Below are positions 15,912 through 24,063 of a DNA stretch of 53,894 nucleotides, piece by piece. Source of the stretch: Nitriliruptoraceae bacterium. Lineage in GTDB: Bacteria; Actinomycetota; Nitriliruptoria; Nitriliruptorales; Nitriliruptoraceae. Location: contig JAFIEQ010000009.1 in NCBI GenBank assembly GCA_020832455.1, positions 1 through 53,894 of the forward strand, given 5' to 3'. The first letter of the stretch is position 1; the number at the start of each line of letters is the position of its first letter. The notes below the pieces were generated by a model that had not been told where the DNA came from, ran no database searches, and saw only the letters and a program-made list of their open reading frames with translations. Made by a program: the position numbers and the translations under genes.

Positions 15912-16301
15912 GTGGAACGCAACGTCCTCGGCGGCGAGCTGATCGGCTGCAGCGTGGACCCGCTCACCGGCTGGTTCCGGGACGGGACCTGTCGGACCGG
16001 GCCCGACGACCACGGCAGTCACACGATCTGTGCCGTCGTCACGGCGGAGTTCCTCGACCACCAGCGCCGCATCGGCAACGACCTGTCCACCCCGAGGCCG
16101 GCCTTCGGCTTCCCCGGCCTGCAGCCGGGCGACCGCTGGTGCGTGACCGCGCCGAACTGGCTGCGGGCCCACCGGGACGGCGCGGGGGCTCCGGTGGTCC
16201 TCGCCGCGACGAACGCGAAGGTCCTCGAGTTGGTGCCGATCGAGATCCTGCACGAGCACGCGGTCGACGTCCCCGATGACGTGCGCGACCTGGAGAGCTG
16301 A
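15912..16301 (+). CDS. DUF2237 family protein
   Basis: 129 aa from GTG 15912, chosen because AGGAG (15901-15905) stands six bases before it and the protein then begins just ahead of the family's first conserved motif, NVLGG. Other family hallmarks are visible: DPLTGWFRDGTCRTGPDDHGSHTICA, TAEFL, GNDLSTPRPAFGFPGLQPGDRWC and APVVLAATNAKVLE. The length is normal for DUF2237. No biochemical role is established for the family to my knowledge. It converges on the DUF2207 gene 13 bp away. Confidence 0.9.
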   Translation: MERNVLGGELIGCSVDPLTGWFRDGTCRTGPDDHGSHTICAVVTAEFLDHQRRIGNDLSTPRPAFGFPGLQPGDRWCVTAPNWLRAHRDGAGAPVVLAATNAKVLELVPIEILHEHAVDVPDDVRDLES

Positions 16302-16313
16302 GCACCGCCGGGC

Positions 16314-18122
16314 TCACCACGATCGCCCACGACCCCCACCGCCGCCGGACCCGCCGCCGCGACCACCCGCGCCGGTGGAGGCCCGACCTGATGCGCTCCC
16401 GGAGCGAGCCGCGGCATCGCGCTGTCGGGTGAGCTCGCGGCGCCGGGCGCGGTACCCGTCACGGCTGGGGGTGTGCAGGGAGTCGAACTCGTCGTGGGTG
16501 GTCGGCACCCAGTCGTCCACGTCCTGCGCGACGGGCCCGTACCGGTCGATCCACGCCTGGGACTCCCCGAAGGCGACGGCGTAGGGCAGGTGCTGCAGGT
16601 AGGCGGCACCCAGGTCCACCCCGGCATCCTCGGCGGCGAACTCCAACGTGCCGGCGTGGCCCGCCAGGAACGACCGGTACCCGATCAGGTGGCGCAGGAC
16701 GTCGGGGGCGATGGCGGCCAGATGCGGCGCCGTCGCGCGACGTTGCCAGCGGTGGAGCCCGTAGCCGAGCGCCGCGGCGGCCACCGCCACGGACGCGTGG
16801 ACGACCCCAGGCGGGACGCCGGCGCCCGGGGTGATGAACGGCGCCACCTGCTGCCCGACCACGAAGACCATGCAGCCACCGACGATCAGCCACCCGAGCA
16901 GACGGCGCACACCCCACCGTTCGGGGATGACGTGGGCGGGGTAGGAACGTTGGAACGCGGCGAACGTGCCGGCGATGCTGGCGGACCGGTCGAGGCGGGA
17001 GGTCGTACGCGACCCCGCGTGGGAGGTGGTGAGCCCGCGGACCAGGTCACGGTGTCGGGCCGGGGCCGCGTCGGGATCCTCCGCGGAGGCCAGCAGCGAC
17101 CCGGAGTCGGGCCGCCGGAGCCGGAGGTGACCGCGTGCCGCCAGGTGCAGGATCGTCGCCAGGTAGCCGTCGACCGGATCGGGTCGCCGTTCGAGCGTGG
17201 CCGCGGCGGTTGCCGGATCCATCCCGCGCGGCGGCTGGAAGGTCACCTTGGCGTCGTCGACGATGGACCGGATCCTGCGACGGGTACGCGGCTGGACGCC
17301 GACGATGGCGGCCGCGACGGGGACGATCGCGAGCACGCCGAGGATCAGGTCGAAGCGGAACGGGGACGCATCCAGCGCACCCAGCGTCGAGGGCGGCAGA
17401 TCATCGACCGGTTCGTCGACGAGCACGGCCTCGACGGTCGCTCCCTCCCGGTGGCGCAGCGATCGATCGAAGGTCCAGATCGTGGTGGCGCCGTCGGTGG
17501 TCGGCGAGGGACAGGTGGTGGTCCCTCCGATCCGTCCGAACACGCACGCGACGGTGGCGCCCCCATCCGTCGGTGCGGTCAGGGAGATGGCGGCGTCGAC
17601 GACCGTGGTGTCCCAGTCGTAGAGCAGCGCATCCCACCGCACGGTCGCGTCGCCGTCGTCGTCTGCCGCCAGACCGCGGATCGTGTACTGCAGCAGGTAG
17701 TCGGCGGAGCCGGTGATGGTGCGAGCCGGATCCCCGATGCGGACCTCCACGAGGTCGGTGAACGTCGTGACGGCGACGGGGACCTCCGGATGGCTCGCGG
17801 AGACGACGACGATGTCGTCGTAGACGAGCGCCTCGCCACGGTGGGGCGCCGCGGTGGGCAGGTCACGGACGATGCCGCGACGAGGTTCGAGGTAGGTCGC
17901 GTCGATCCGCTCGGTGACGTGGAGGTCCGGGCCGTCGACGAGGCCCGCGACGTGGTGGCGGTCGATGACGTAGCCGCGGTCGGGCGTCGACAGACCGATC
18001 CCGGAGCTGACGAGGTACGAGATGCCGAGCACCGCGATCAGGAACCCCACGCCGAGGACACCCGTGCCGAGGTTGGCGCGGAACTGGTGCTTGCGTAGGT
18101 CATCGCGGCGGGTGATCCGCAT
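16314..18122 (-). CDS. DUF2207 domain membrane protein
   Basis: 602 aa. It has an N-terminal helix (GTGVLGVGFLIAVLGISYLVSS), then a large extracytoplasmic beta-rich region of about 200 residues with the DUF2207 pattern (LHVTERIDATYLEPRRGIVRDLPT, DLVEVRIGDPARTITGSADYLLQYTI). A membrane helix (LILGVLAIVPVAAAIVGV), a cytoplasmic segment and two further helices follow. The last about 25 residues are Gly/Ser/Arg-rich, as is usual for this family. The role is unknown; members are widespread predicted membrane proteins in actinobacteria and firmicutes. The start at 18122 has only a weak ribosome-binding site. Confidence 0.88.
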   Translation of the reverse strand: MRITRRDDLRKHQFRANLGTGVLGVGFLIAVLGISYLVSSGIGLSTPDRGYVIDRHHVAGLVDGPDLHVTERIDATYLEPRRGIVRDLPTAAPHRGEALVYDDIVVVSASHPEVPVAVTTFTDLVEVRIGDPARTITGSADYLLQYTIRGLAADDDGDATVRWDALLYDWDTTVVDAAISLTAPTDGGATVACVFGRIGGTTTCPSPTTDGATTIWTFDRSLRHREGATVEAVLVDEPVDDLPPSTLGALDASPFRFDLILGVLAIVPVAAAIVGVQPRTRRRIRSIVDDAKVTFQPPRGMDPATAAATLERRPDPVDGYLATILHLAARGHLRLRRPDSGSLLASAEDPDAAPARHRDLVRGLTTSHAGSRTTSRLDRSASIAGTFAAFQRSYPAHVIPERWGVRRLLGWLIVGGCMVFVVGQQVAPFITPGAGVPPGVVHASVAVAAAALGYGLHRWQRRATAPHLAAIAPDVLRHLIGYRSFLAGHAGTLEFAAEDAGVDLGAAYLQHLPYAVAFGESQAWIDRYGPVAQDVDDWVPTTHDEFDSLHTPSRDGYRARRRELTRQRDAAARSGSASGRASTGAGGRGGGSGGGGGRGRSW

Positions 18123-18185
18123 GGGCGCTCGAGGTCGGGGGCGGCCGATGGTGCCCGACCGGCGCGGGTCCGGCTCGCCGGCCGG

Positions 18186-19688
18186 TCAGGCGGACGGACG
18201 CCGGGTCAACGGCACGTCGGGGATGGCACCATCGCCCGTCAACGGGGCCCACAGGTGTTCGGGCAGATGCGTGTCCAGGGCGGCGACGGCGACGGCGCCC
18301 TGACGGAAGCTCGTGGGGTCCACGGGGAACAGCAGGCCATCGACGGTCATCAGTTCGCGCAGCCCGTCGTCGTACCAGCAGACCGCCTCGACCTGGTCGT
18401 AGTCCACCCGCCACCAGGTGTCGTCGGAGAACCGCATGCCGACGGCCTCGTCACCCACCACCAATGTGGTGCGCCGGCGGGAGATCCGGGACTCCTTGAA
18501 GCTGCGTCCCGTCACCGGTGCATCGCCCTCGGTCTCGCTGCGGGGGCAGGGACCGAACAGCTCGTCGTCCACGTCCACGTCGTCGGGGACGGTCATGATC
18601 AGGGTCTCGAACGCCGCGCCGACGATGGTGGCGATGGTGTCGGTGGTCGCGGCCTCGAGCGTGGCGACATCGTCCTCGAGACTGGTGATCTCGGCGTCGA
18701 TGAGCGCCCCTTCGGCCTCCCACAACGCGGTGCCGACGGCGGCCAGTGGATCGCGGAACTGGCGCAGGACCTTGCGCCGTGCCGCATCGAGCAACGCCGG
18801 GTCGGGGCCCGACTCGCTGAGCTCCGCGAGCAGGTCGCGCACGGCCAGCGCCGCCCGCCCCGCGGGCTCCGCGTCGCGCACGACCCCACCGATCAACAGC
18901 TCCGAGTGCGTGGGACCGAGCAGGTCCCGCTCGGCGATCGTCTGGTAGCTGAGACCCTGGTCGTGGCGCAGACGCTGTTCGACCTCGCGCTCCAACACGG
19001 CGTGCGTGAGGCCGACCGCCGGCCCGCAGCCCGCCAGCATCGACCCGAGCACGATCCCGTCCGGACCGTGGATGTGGCGTGGCAGCGGCTGCTCGATCGG
19101 CGTGACCGGCGGGGGGACGAAGCGTTGTCCGAGCGGGAGCGCGTCGAGCCCCAGGTCCTCGGGGAGATCGCCGCTGAGGACCAGCGCTGCGTTGGCCCGG
19201 ACGAAGCGCTCACGGATCCACGCGCCGACGGTGTCGGCGTCGAGCCACCACAGGCCGTACTCGGGGTAGCCCGAGCGCGCGTGGGGACCGGACCCGTGAC
19301 GGGAGCGCAACAGCACGTCGAGCGCCTCGGTGTTCCGCTCGGCGGCCTCCTCCCCGATGATCCTGGCCTCACGCCGGACCCGCTCCAGGGGCGGGTCTGC
19401 CAGCGAGCTCGCCACGGTCCGGACGAACTCGGTGACCTCGTCGGGGTCCCCTTCGGCGAAGAAGCGCGTGAACAGCGGCTCCGTGGAGCCGTTGTGTTCG
19501 TAGGGCAGGTGGTGCAGCCGGTGGAACGCCAGGTGCTCGACGAGGTGGGTGATCCCCGCCTGGGCGAGTGGCTCGTCGCTCCGGCCGACCCGGAACAGCA
19601 GCATCGCGAACGCTGGCCCTGGGGTGTCGACCCGGAAGGTGGGGACCCCGTCGACCACGGAACGCTCGACCTGATGGACCGAGCTCAT
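18186..19688 (-). CDS. M16 family zinc metallopeptidase-like protein
   Basis: 500 aa from ATG 19688. The inverted zinc motif HxxEH is present as HLVEH (H48, E51, H52), followed about 75 residues on by an acidic stretch (EARIIGEEAAERN) that can supply the third ligand. The N-terminal two thirds match the M16 fold (PPVTPIEQPLP, GLSYQTIAERD as the C-terminal half-like region). The last about 100 residues (RISRRRTTLVVGDEAVGMRFSDDTWWRVDYDQVEAVCWYDDG) form a PH-like beta domain not typical for M16. It could act alone, unlike PqqF/mitochondrial pairs. No neighbour suggests a substrate. Confidence 0.78.
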   Translation of the reverse strand: MSSVHQVERSVVDGVPTFRVDTPGPAFAMLLFRVGRSDEPLAQAGITHLVEHLAFHRLHHLPYEHNGSTEPLFTRFFAEGDPDEVTEFVRTVASSLADPPLERVRREARIIGEEAAERNTEALDVLLRSRHGSGPHARSGYPEYGLWWLDADTVGAWIRERFVRANAALVLSGDLPEDLGLDALPLGQRFVPPPVTPIEQPLPRHIHGPDGIVLGSMLAGCGPAVGLTHAVLEREVEQRLRHDQGLSYQTIAERDLLGPTHSELLIGGVVRDAEPAGRAALAVRDLLAELSESGPDPALLDAARRKVLRQFRDPLAAVGTALWEAEGALIDAEITSLEDDVATLEAATTDTIATIVGAAFETLIMTVPDDVDVDDELFGPCPRSETEGDAPVTGRSFKESRISRRRTTLVVGDEAVGMRFSDDTWWRVDYDQVEAVCWYDDGLRELMTVDGLLFPVDPTSFRQGAVAVAALDTHLPEHLWAPLTGDGAIPDVPLTRRPSA

Positions 19689-19842
19689 CGCCGCCCGTTC
19701 GATGGCCGGAGCGGCGCGTGGTCCGTCCGGGCTCGGGGACGGTAGCGCAGGCGATCTCCGCCCCCGCGTCGCCGTGAGCCACGCGCACGAGACCGCCGGC
19801 GCGGGTCGTAGCGAGCTCAGGGCACTCCAGGTCGTCGACAGC

Positions 19843-20583
19843 TCAGCGCGTCGGAGGCGGCGTGCTGGGAGGCGCACCCGGCGGTGGCGGCGGTTCGTCC
19901 AGATCCGGTCGTGCCGCGCCTTGCTCGGCGGTACCCCCGTCGCTCCGGGGACGGTTCGGTCCCCGCTCCGGGTAGCGCCACAGGGAGGCGAGGAAGGTGA
20001 AGGACGCCACCAACACGACCAGCGCGCCCGGCGACACGGCGCGGCCATCGATGGAGACGATCAGCAGCCCCACCAGCTGGAACAACCACAGGTAGGGCAG
20101 GATCGACACCGCGCTCGTCTTCGACGCCAGGTGCGCGAAGCCGTCCGCAGACAGGAACCGGACGTGTCCGACGAGCATCGGCGCGACCGCCACCGCGGTC
20201 CGCAACGCCAGCAGCGCACCCAACGTCGCGCCCGAGGCGACGGAGTCGCGTACGGCGAGGCCCATGATCACGGTGAAGATGCCGAAGTGGAGCGTGAAGA
20301 ACGCCGCGGCCCGCCGTGCGGCGATCCGGCCGACGTACTCGCGCGGGCTGTCGTTCACGGTCATCTTCAGCGGGGGCCCGGCGTCGACCAGCGCGGTCCG
20401 TGGGGCGACGAACGACGCCCACCACAGGGCCCCGAAGGTGCCCACGCCGACCACGGCCATCTGGAGCCACATCGACCAGGCAACGGCGCCCACGGAGATG
20501 GAGCCACGCTGCAGCGCCACGAAGAGCAGGACCGCGTCGACGCACGCGGCGACGGCCGCCGACCGAACCCTCACGTTGCCCAC
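19843..20583 (-). CDS. DUF6498-like integral membrane protein
   Basis: 246 aa from GTG 20583 with GGAGGT directly upstream. About six hydrophobic segments are seen. The stretch RAAAFFTLHFGIFTVIMGLAVRD resembles the Phe-rich HYG motif of DUF6498 proteins, but this match is from memory and moderate. The C-terminal about 40 residues are a proline-rich cytoplasmic tail (PPPPPGAPPSTPPPTR). Function unknown. It sits 154 bp upstream of the M16 gene on the same strand. Confidence 0.65.
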   Translation of the reverse strand: MGNVRVRSAAVAACVDAVLLFVALQRGSISVGAVAWSMWLQMAVVGVGTFGALWWASFVAPRTALVDAGPPLKMTVNDSPREYVGRIAARRAAAFFTLHFGIFTVIMGLAVRDSVASGATLGALLALRTAVAVAPMLVGHVRFLSADGFAHLASKTSAVSILPYLWLFQLVGLLIVSIDGRAVSPGALVVLVASFTFLASLWRYPERGPNRPRSDGGTAEQGAARPDLDEPPPPPGAPPSTPPPTR

Positions 20584-20765
20584 ACCGGACCTCCGAACGC
20601 GGTGATGATGTCACACGACCGCACCTGGCCGGCGCACGAACGTTGATCGCGTCGCCGATCAGCGCAGCAGCGACCAGACCACGACGAACCCCTTCCGGGC
20701 CGCAGCTCCGGGCGTTGCACGCCGACGTAGGGTCGCGGGGTCAGCGAGTCGACAGGGGACCTTCG

Positions 20766-21155
20766 ATGCGGCCCGAGCAACGAGCGGATCAGCGCGTCGT
20801 CGAGGTCATCCGTCTGGAACGTGAGCTGTTGCGGCCAGAGGTCCGTCGTCAGCCGGACCGCGTCAAGGAGCTGCTCCACCCGGACTTCGAGGAGTTCGGT
20901 GCGTCGGGCGTCGTCTGGACCGCGCAGACCATCGCCGAACACCTCGCGTCACACGAGGACCGAGCCGGTGATCCGGTGGTACTCGAGCAGCCGAACGCGA
21001 CCAGCCTCGGTCCGGACGCGATCCTGCTCACGTACCGGGCGACATCTGGTCGACACCGATCGCTGCGCAGTTCCGTCTGGGTCCGCCAGGACGGCACCTG
21101 GCGGATGCTGTTCCACCAGGGGACGCACCGCAAGAACGCGCTCGGATCCCGATAG
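20766..21155 (+). CDS. NTF2-like / DUF4440 family protein
   Basis: 129 aa from ATG 20766, preceded by GGGGA. The pattern LLHPDFEEFGASGVVWTAQTIAEHL, LTYRATSGRHRSLRSSVWVRQDGTWRMLFHQGT is characteristic of the DUF4440/NTF2-like fold, which forms small cone-shaped domains. Members include isomerases, ketosteroid-like enzymes and immunity proteins; nothing here discriminates among them. Single gene; RNA polymerase read-through to the CAP gene 364 bp later is possible. Confidence 0.85.
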   Translation: MRPEQRADQRVVEVIRLERELLRPEVRRQPDRVKELLHPDFEEFGASGVVWTAQTIAEHLASHEDRAGDPVVLEQPNATSLGPDAILLTYRATSGRHRSLRSSVWVRQDGTWRMLFHQGTHRKNALGSR

Positions 21156-21519
21156 CCGGGCCCTCACCAACGGGCTGGCCCTTCACTCTGCGGCCGGATC
21201 GCTCAGCACGACCGAGGAACGCGGCGGCAGCACCCACCGGCGGCTCGTACTCGCGCAGATGCCCATCATCACGGTGTACGCGTCGTGCCCGTCGTGCAAC
21301 TCGCTCAGGGCGGTCTGTGGCCGAGACCCTCCTCGGCCAGCGCACCCTCGTGACTCCGCATCGCTGCTGGAGGAAACGGGCGGTAGGCGCCTGAGGTCCA
21401 CCACCGGCTCAACCGGCCGCCTGCACCATCCGAGACAGAGAAGGAACGTCGCGCTCATCTCGCCCAGCTCCGGGCACCGCCGCCGCTCGTTCCCCCTCTC
21501 AACCTCGCCGAGGTCTCTG
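21156..21519. other. 364-bp gap with no recognised gene
   Basis: This is the 5' region of the CAP-domain gene. I looked for a structured leader such as the c-di-AMP riboswitch that often precedes actinobacterial cell-wall hydrolase genes but could not match its conserved core. No convincing terminator or ORF is seen. Confidence 0.4.
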
Positions 21520-22005
21520 ATGCTCCTGCGCCGCTTCGTCACCTCCGTGCTGGCAGCCGGCCTGCTCGCGGTCCCCCTGAGCATCACCCCCCAACTCACG
21601 GGCCCCGCACCGGCCGAGGCATCGACGACCTGCACACGCGACGCCGACGCCGAACGAGCGCTCACCCGGATGACCAACGGCGAGCGCACCTCGCGTGACC
21701 GGGCCGCGCTCGCGCGCCGCAAGGCGCTCGACCAGGTCGCACGCAAGCACGCGCACACGATGTGCAGCCGGAGCAACCTCCACCACAACCCGAAGCTGGG
21801 GCAGCAGGTCACGAACTGGCGTCGTGTCGGTGAGAACGTCGGGCGAGGCACGAGTCCGACCCAGATCCACCGCGCGCTGATGAACTCCAAGGGCCACCGC
21901 GCCAACATCCTGCACCGGGAGTACCGCGAGATCGGCCTGGGCGCGGTCCGCGACCGCAACGGTCGACTCTGGATCGTCGAGGTCTTCCGCACGCCGGCCC
22001 GCTGA
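21520..22005 (+). CDS. Secreted CAP/SCP-domain protein
   Basis: 161 aa from ATG 21520 (GAGG at 21509-21512). A signal peptide covers residues 1-36 (ending ASTT). The CAP fold then shows its hallmarks: an early H in ARKHAHTMCSRSNLHHNPKLG, GENVGRG, and NSKGHRANILHREYREIGLGAVRD with the C-terminal IVEVF strand. Bacterial members are extracellular, with roles in lipid or small-molecule binding or host contact. Two cysteines (CTRD, MCSR) could pair. It is the last gene before the tRNA-linked accessory region and ends near a hairpin at 22027. Confidence 0.88.
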   Translation: MLLRRFVTSVLAAGLLAVPLSITPQLTGPAPAEASTTCTRDADAERALTRMTNGERTSRDRAALARRKALDQVARKHAHTMCSRSNLHHNPKLGQQVTNWRRVGENVGRGTSPTQIHRALMNSKGHRANILHREYREIGLGAVRDRNGRLWIVEVFRTPAR

Positions 22006-22026
22006 CCGGTACCGCCGACATGAGGA

Positions 22027-22051
22027 ACGCCCCCGCGACGGGCGAGGGCGT
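22027..22051. terminator. Hairpin, first copy of the ACGCCCCCGC-type module
   Basis: ACGCCCCCGC (22027-22036) pairs with GCGAGGGCGT (22042-22051) with one mismatch and a 5-nt loop. It can end the CAP transcript or a leftward tRNA transcript. Similar hairpins lie 46-47 bp left of a tRNA-Leu 3' end at 23403 and 36099. Confidence 0.55.
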
Positions 22052-22097
22052 CCGAGTCATCGTGGCGTGCGCGGGCGACTGGTCCCGCAGCACGACG

Positions 22098-22182
22098 TGG
22101 GCGGAGGGGGACTTGAACCCCATGTCCTTACGGACACAAGGACCTGAACCTCTCGGACGCGCGCCGCCCATCGAGTCCACCC
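22098..22182 (-). pseudogene. Degenerate tRNA-Leu(CAG)-like gene, attachment-site relic
   Basis: Reading leftwards, the 3' half is tRNA-Leu-like: anticodon loop TTCAGGT, 3' anticodon strand CCTTG, a long variable arm GTCC-GTAA-GGAC, T-loop TTCAAGT and acceptor strand TCCGCCC plus discriminator A. A GGGTGGA at the 5' end can pair with that acceptor strand with one wobble. The 5' half lacks a credible D-arm, the anticodon stem has a mismatch and a wobble, and the T-stem loses its first pair. It therefore looks like a 3'-end duplicate left by integration rather than a working tRNA. Compare the intact gene at 36174-36257. Confidence 0.6.
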
Positions 22183-22254
22183 ACCCGACCGGCACCTCAG
22201 GGTTCGGGGCGGCTGAGCGCCCTGCAGTACGCCGCGATCGCGGCAGCTACTTCG

Positions 22255-22890
22255 TCATCCTTGGCTGCGGATCTGCGAGGCCCATCCCGCGACCTCGGTC
22301 CGCAGCCGCTCGTAGCCATCGGGCGAGGTGTCGAAGTCATCAGCATCGAGTCGATCGAAGGCCGCGACCGCGTCTAGGAAGCCCTCGACACTGAAACCGG
22401 CGTCCTTCTCGCTCGCGAGCTCGAGCAGGACGGTCCAGCTGAAGTGCCTGCGTAGCGCCGCAACGTCCTGGTAGTCCCGTGCGGCTGCTCGACCGAACAG
22501 CGCAAGCACCTTGTCGGCCGCGAGCTCGTCCAACGACAAGAGCGCAACCCGGGGGTCGCGATCAACCGGACGGATGCGCACGTCGACCGCGAGATCGATG
22601 CGGCACTCCTCGCCCTCCGTCTCGACCGTGAGGCGAGCGAACGTGTCCGACACCACCTCGCGTCGGCATCTGAGTCCAGCCGCGACCAGCGCCCGCTCGA
22701 CGGCAGCCACCATGGTGGCGATCGTGTCCGCCTCGACGTCGTCGTGACCGATGAACAGATCCAGGTCGTTGGTGGTCCGGTCGACCGTGCCCCGCAGGAT
22801 CAGGGCCGCGCCACCGGCCAACGCGAACCTCTCCGCCTCGGGCAGCTGGCTGACGATCTCGAGCAGCCGCTGCTGAAGCTGGGTCAGCAC
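22255..22890 (-). CDS. AbiEii/AbiGii-type nucleotidyltransferase toxin
   Basis: 211 aa from GTG 22890, which overlaps the stop of the upstream gene by 7 nt. The nucleotidyltransferase core is clear: FALAGGAALILRG, then RTTNDLDLF (D42 and D44 as metal ligands), a third carboxylate region ECRIDLAVDV, and LDELAADKVLALFGRAAARDYQDV, which matches the conserved Lys/Arg motif of AbiEii-like toxins. AbiE-type systems block phage or stabilise elements by NTP transfer, probably to tRNA. Alternative initiation further upstream would run into the partner gene and is unlikely. The setting in a tRNA-linked accessory region fits a toxin-antitoxin cargo. Confidence 0.87.
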   Translation of the reverse strand: MLTQLQQRLLEIVSQLPEAERFALAGGAALILRGTVDRTTNDLDLFIGHDDVEADTIATMVAAVERALVAAGLRCRREVVSDTFARLTVETEGEECRIDLAVDVRIRPVDRDPRVALLSLDELAADKVLALFGRAAARDYQDVAALRRHFSWTVLLELASEKDAGFSVEGFLDAVAAFDRLDADDFDTSPDGYERLRTEVAGWASQIRSQG

Positions 22891-23225
22891 GACAGCTCGA
22901 TACCCCGTCGCTCCGCGAGCCAGTCCGCCCAGGCCCGGCGGACGTGTCCGGGAAGGTAGAGATCGTCCCACAGAGCGACGAGTTCGTCGACGTCGATGAT
23001 CTCACGCACATCCTGGTCGCCGCCCTCGACGAGCACCTGCTCGTACACCCGCGCCCGCTGACGGCGGTCCGCGAGGTCATAGCTACGGGCCGGAGCGCTC
23101 CAACGCACCCGAGTGGGCAGCTTCACCAGACCCGTGGCCTTCACGACCGCGGGATCGGCGACGTCGTCGGGGATCGCTGGCGGACGCTCGGAGCGCCGGG
23201 CCTTCCCCATCTGCTGCGGACTCAT
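22884..23225 (-). CDS. Partner gene of AbiEii-like toxin, not recognisable AbiEi
   Basis: 113 aa from ATG 23225; the frame stays open to 23330, but the Met at 23225 (SPQQMGKARRSERPP) begins a basic N-terminus. There is no winged-helix region of the AbiEi antitoxin type. The protein has a basic start, then RARVYEQVLVEGGDQDVREIIDVDELVALWDDLYLP and VRRAWADWLAERRG, mostly helical. The stop TGA lies within GTGCTGA, so translation of the toxin start is coupled. It probably serves as antitoxin; this rests on gene order only. Confidence 0.6.
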   Translation of the reverse strand: MSPQQMGKARRSERPPAIPDDVADPAVVKATGLVKLPTRVRWSAPARSYDLADRRQRARVYEQVLVEGGDQDVREIIDVDELVALWDDLYLPGHVRRAWADWLAERRGIELSC

Positions 23226-23308
23226 GCACCGAGTATGCCGCACGACCGAGCCGCGCCGAGGGGCCTCGGCCAGGGAACCGTCCGCTCCGGTGCCGGGAGC
23301 CCCGAAGC

Positions 23309-23395
23309 GATGTTGTCGATCCGTTGTCACCGGGCCTCGGCGAGGCCGGTCACAGCGCGCTCACTCACTGGATGTTGTCAAGGTGTTGTCACCGG
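23309..23395 (+). repeat. Two 25-nt direct repeats left of the second tRNA-Leu 3' fragment
   Basis: A 25-nt unit of form GATGTTGTC-n7-GTTGTCACC occupies 23309-23333 and again 23371-23395 (62 bp apart); only a few central bases differ. A comparable cluster of GGTGTCA words stands at 36053, 36071 and 36082, also just left of the hairpin beside a tRNA-Leu 3' end. These may be integrase arm-binding sites; that role is inferred. Confidence 0.5.
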
Positions 23396-23402
23396 CATGC
23401 GG

Positions 23403-23429
23403 AACGCCCCCGCGGGTGGCGGGGGCGTT
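23403..23429. terminator. Perfect 11-bp hairpin, second copy of the module
   Basis: AACGCCCCCGC (23403-23413) and GCGGGGGCGTT (23419-23429) are perfect reverse complements around a 5-nt loop. It lies 47 bp left of the 17-nt tRNA-Leu 3' fragment at 23476, exactly as the terminator of the intact tRNA does at 36099. Confidence 0.65.
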
Positions 23430-23475
23430 CGGGGACTTCGGCCGTCTGCGGGGTGCTGGACCCTGCTGCGATGTG

Positions 23476-23492
23476 GTGGGCGAGGGGGGACT
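23476..23492 (-). repeat. Putative att copy: 17-nt tRNA-Leu 3' end fragment
   Basis: GTGGGCGAGGGGGGACT is identical here and at 36173-36189, the 3' end of the intact tRNA-Leu. After it the sequences diverge. The surrounding 428 bp (23226-23653) hold no gene: only the direct repeats, the hairpin and this fragment. It probably marks the boundary between two integrated segments. Confidence 0.55.
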
Positions 23493-23653
23493 CGACACCT
23501 CTGTACAGGGGGATTCCCCTGAAGGGTCCGTCTTGTGCACGGTCGCTCTCCCCTCACACCGTCCGAGGCGTCGCCGAACGCGCCACCGTTGCGAACGACG
23601 ATATCGGCCGACGATGACACAGTGCAGGCGCGTGGGCGGGAACTGTTGCGACG

Positions 23654-24032
23654 TCACGTGGTCTTGCGCCCGGTGAGCACTTCAAGCCGTTCAATCACCT
23701 GCCGCCACTCCACGATGAGTACCTCGGGAACATCGAGGGCTTCGCTCCGTCCGTGCATTACGTCGGAACTCTTCGCGTAGATGTGACGGGCCAGCTGGAT
23801 CAGGGAGTGTGCTTCAGAGTGGCTCTGCGGTGGCGTGCTGCACAGCAGGAACGGCATGCGTCGCTCCAGCTTGTTCTGATACCGATCGCGCGGTTCGTCT
23901 GAGCGACATGCCTCGATGACAGCGTCCGCGACCATCGTCTCGAGCCGGACTCTGAGGTCCAAGATCTGAACGCGGCGGCGGGTCCCGTCGGGCTTCGTCA
24001 CGCCGCAACCGCTGCGAGCATGGCGCACGCTT
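23654..24032 (-). pseudogene. C-terminal remnant of an unknown gene cut by an IS3-type element
   Basis: About 126 codons end at 23654; the open frame runs directly into the inverted repeat of the IS at 24033, so the N-terminus is lost. The residual protein (RRRVQILDLRVRLETMVADA, KLERRMPFLLCSTPPQSHS, LIQLARHIYAKSSDVMHGR) is helical, and the DNA is less GC-rich than its surroundings, which suggests foreign origin. No matching N-terminal part is found on the other side of the IS. No family is recognised. Confidence 0.55.
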
Positions 24033-24060
24033 TGATCCGCCCTGGGTCTGGTGGAGGCTC
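24033..24060 (+). repeat. IS3-type left-hand inverted repeat (28 bp)
   Basis: Begins TGATCCGCCCTGGG and matches the reverse complement of 25331-25358 at all 28 positions. It lies 3 bp outside the orfB stop. Confidence 0.92.
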
Positions 24061-24063
24061 GGA

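Noticed and set aside
21156-21519. A c-di-AMP riboswitch before the CAP gene
   Set aside because: The context is suitable, but I could not match the conserved core of the ydaO motif.
22098-22182. A functional tRNA-Leu at 22.1 kb
   Set aside because: The D-arm cannot be formed, the anticodon stem has a mismatch and the T-stem loses a pair; only the 3' half is tRNA-like.
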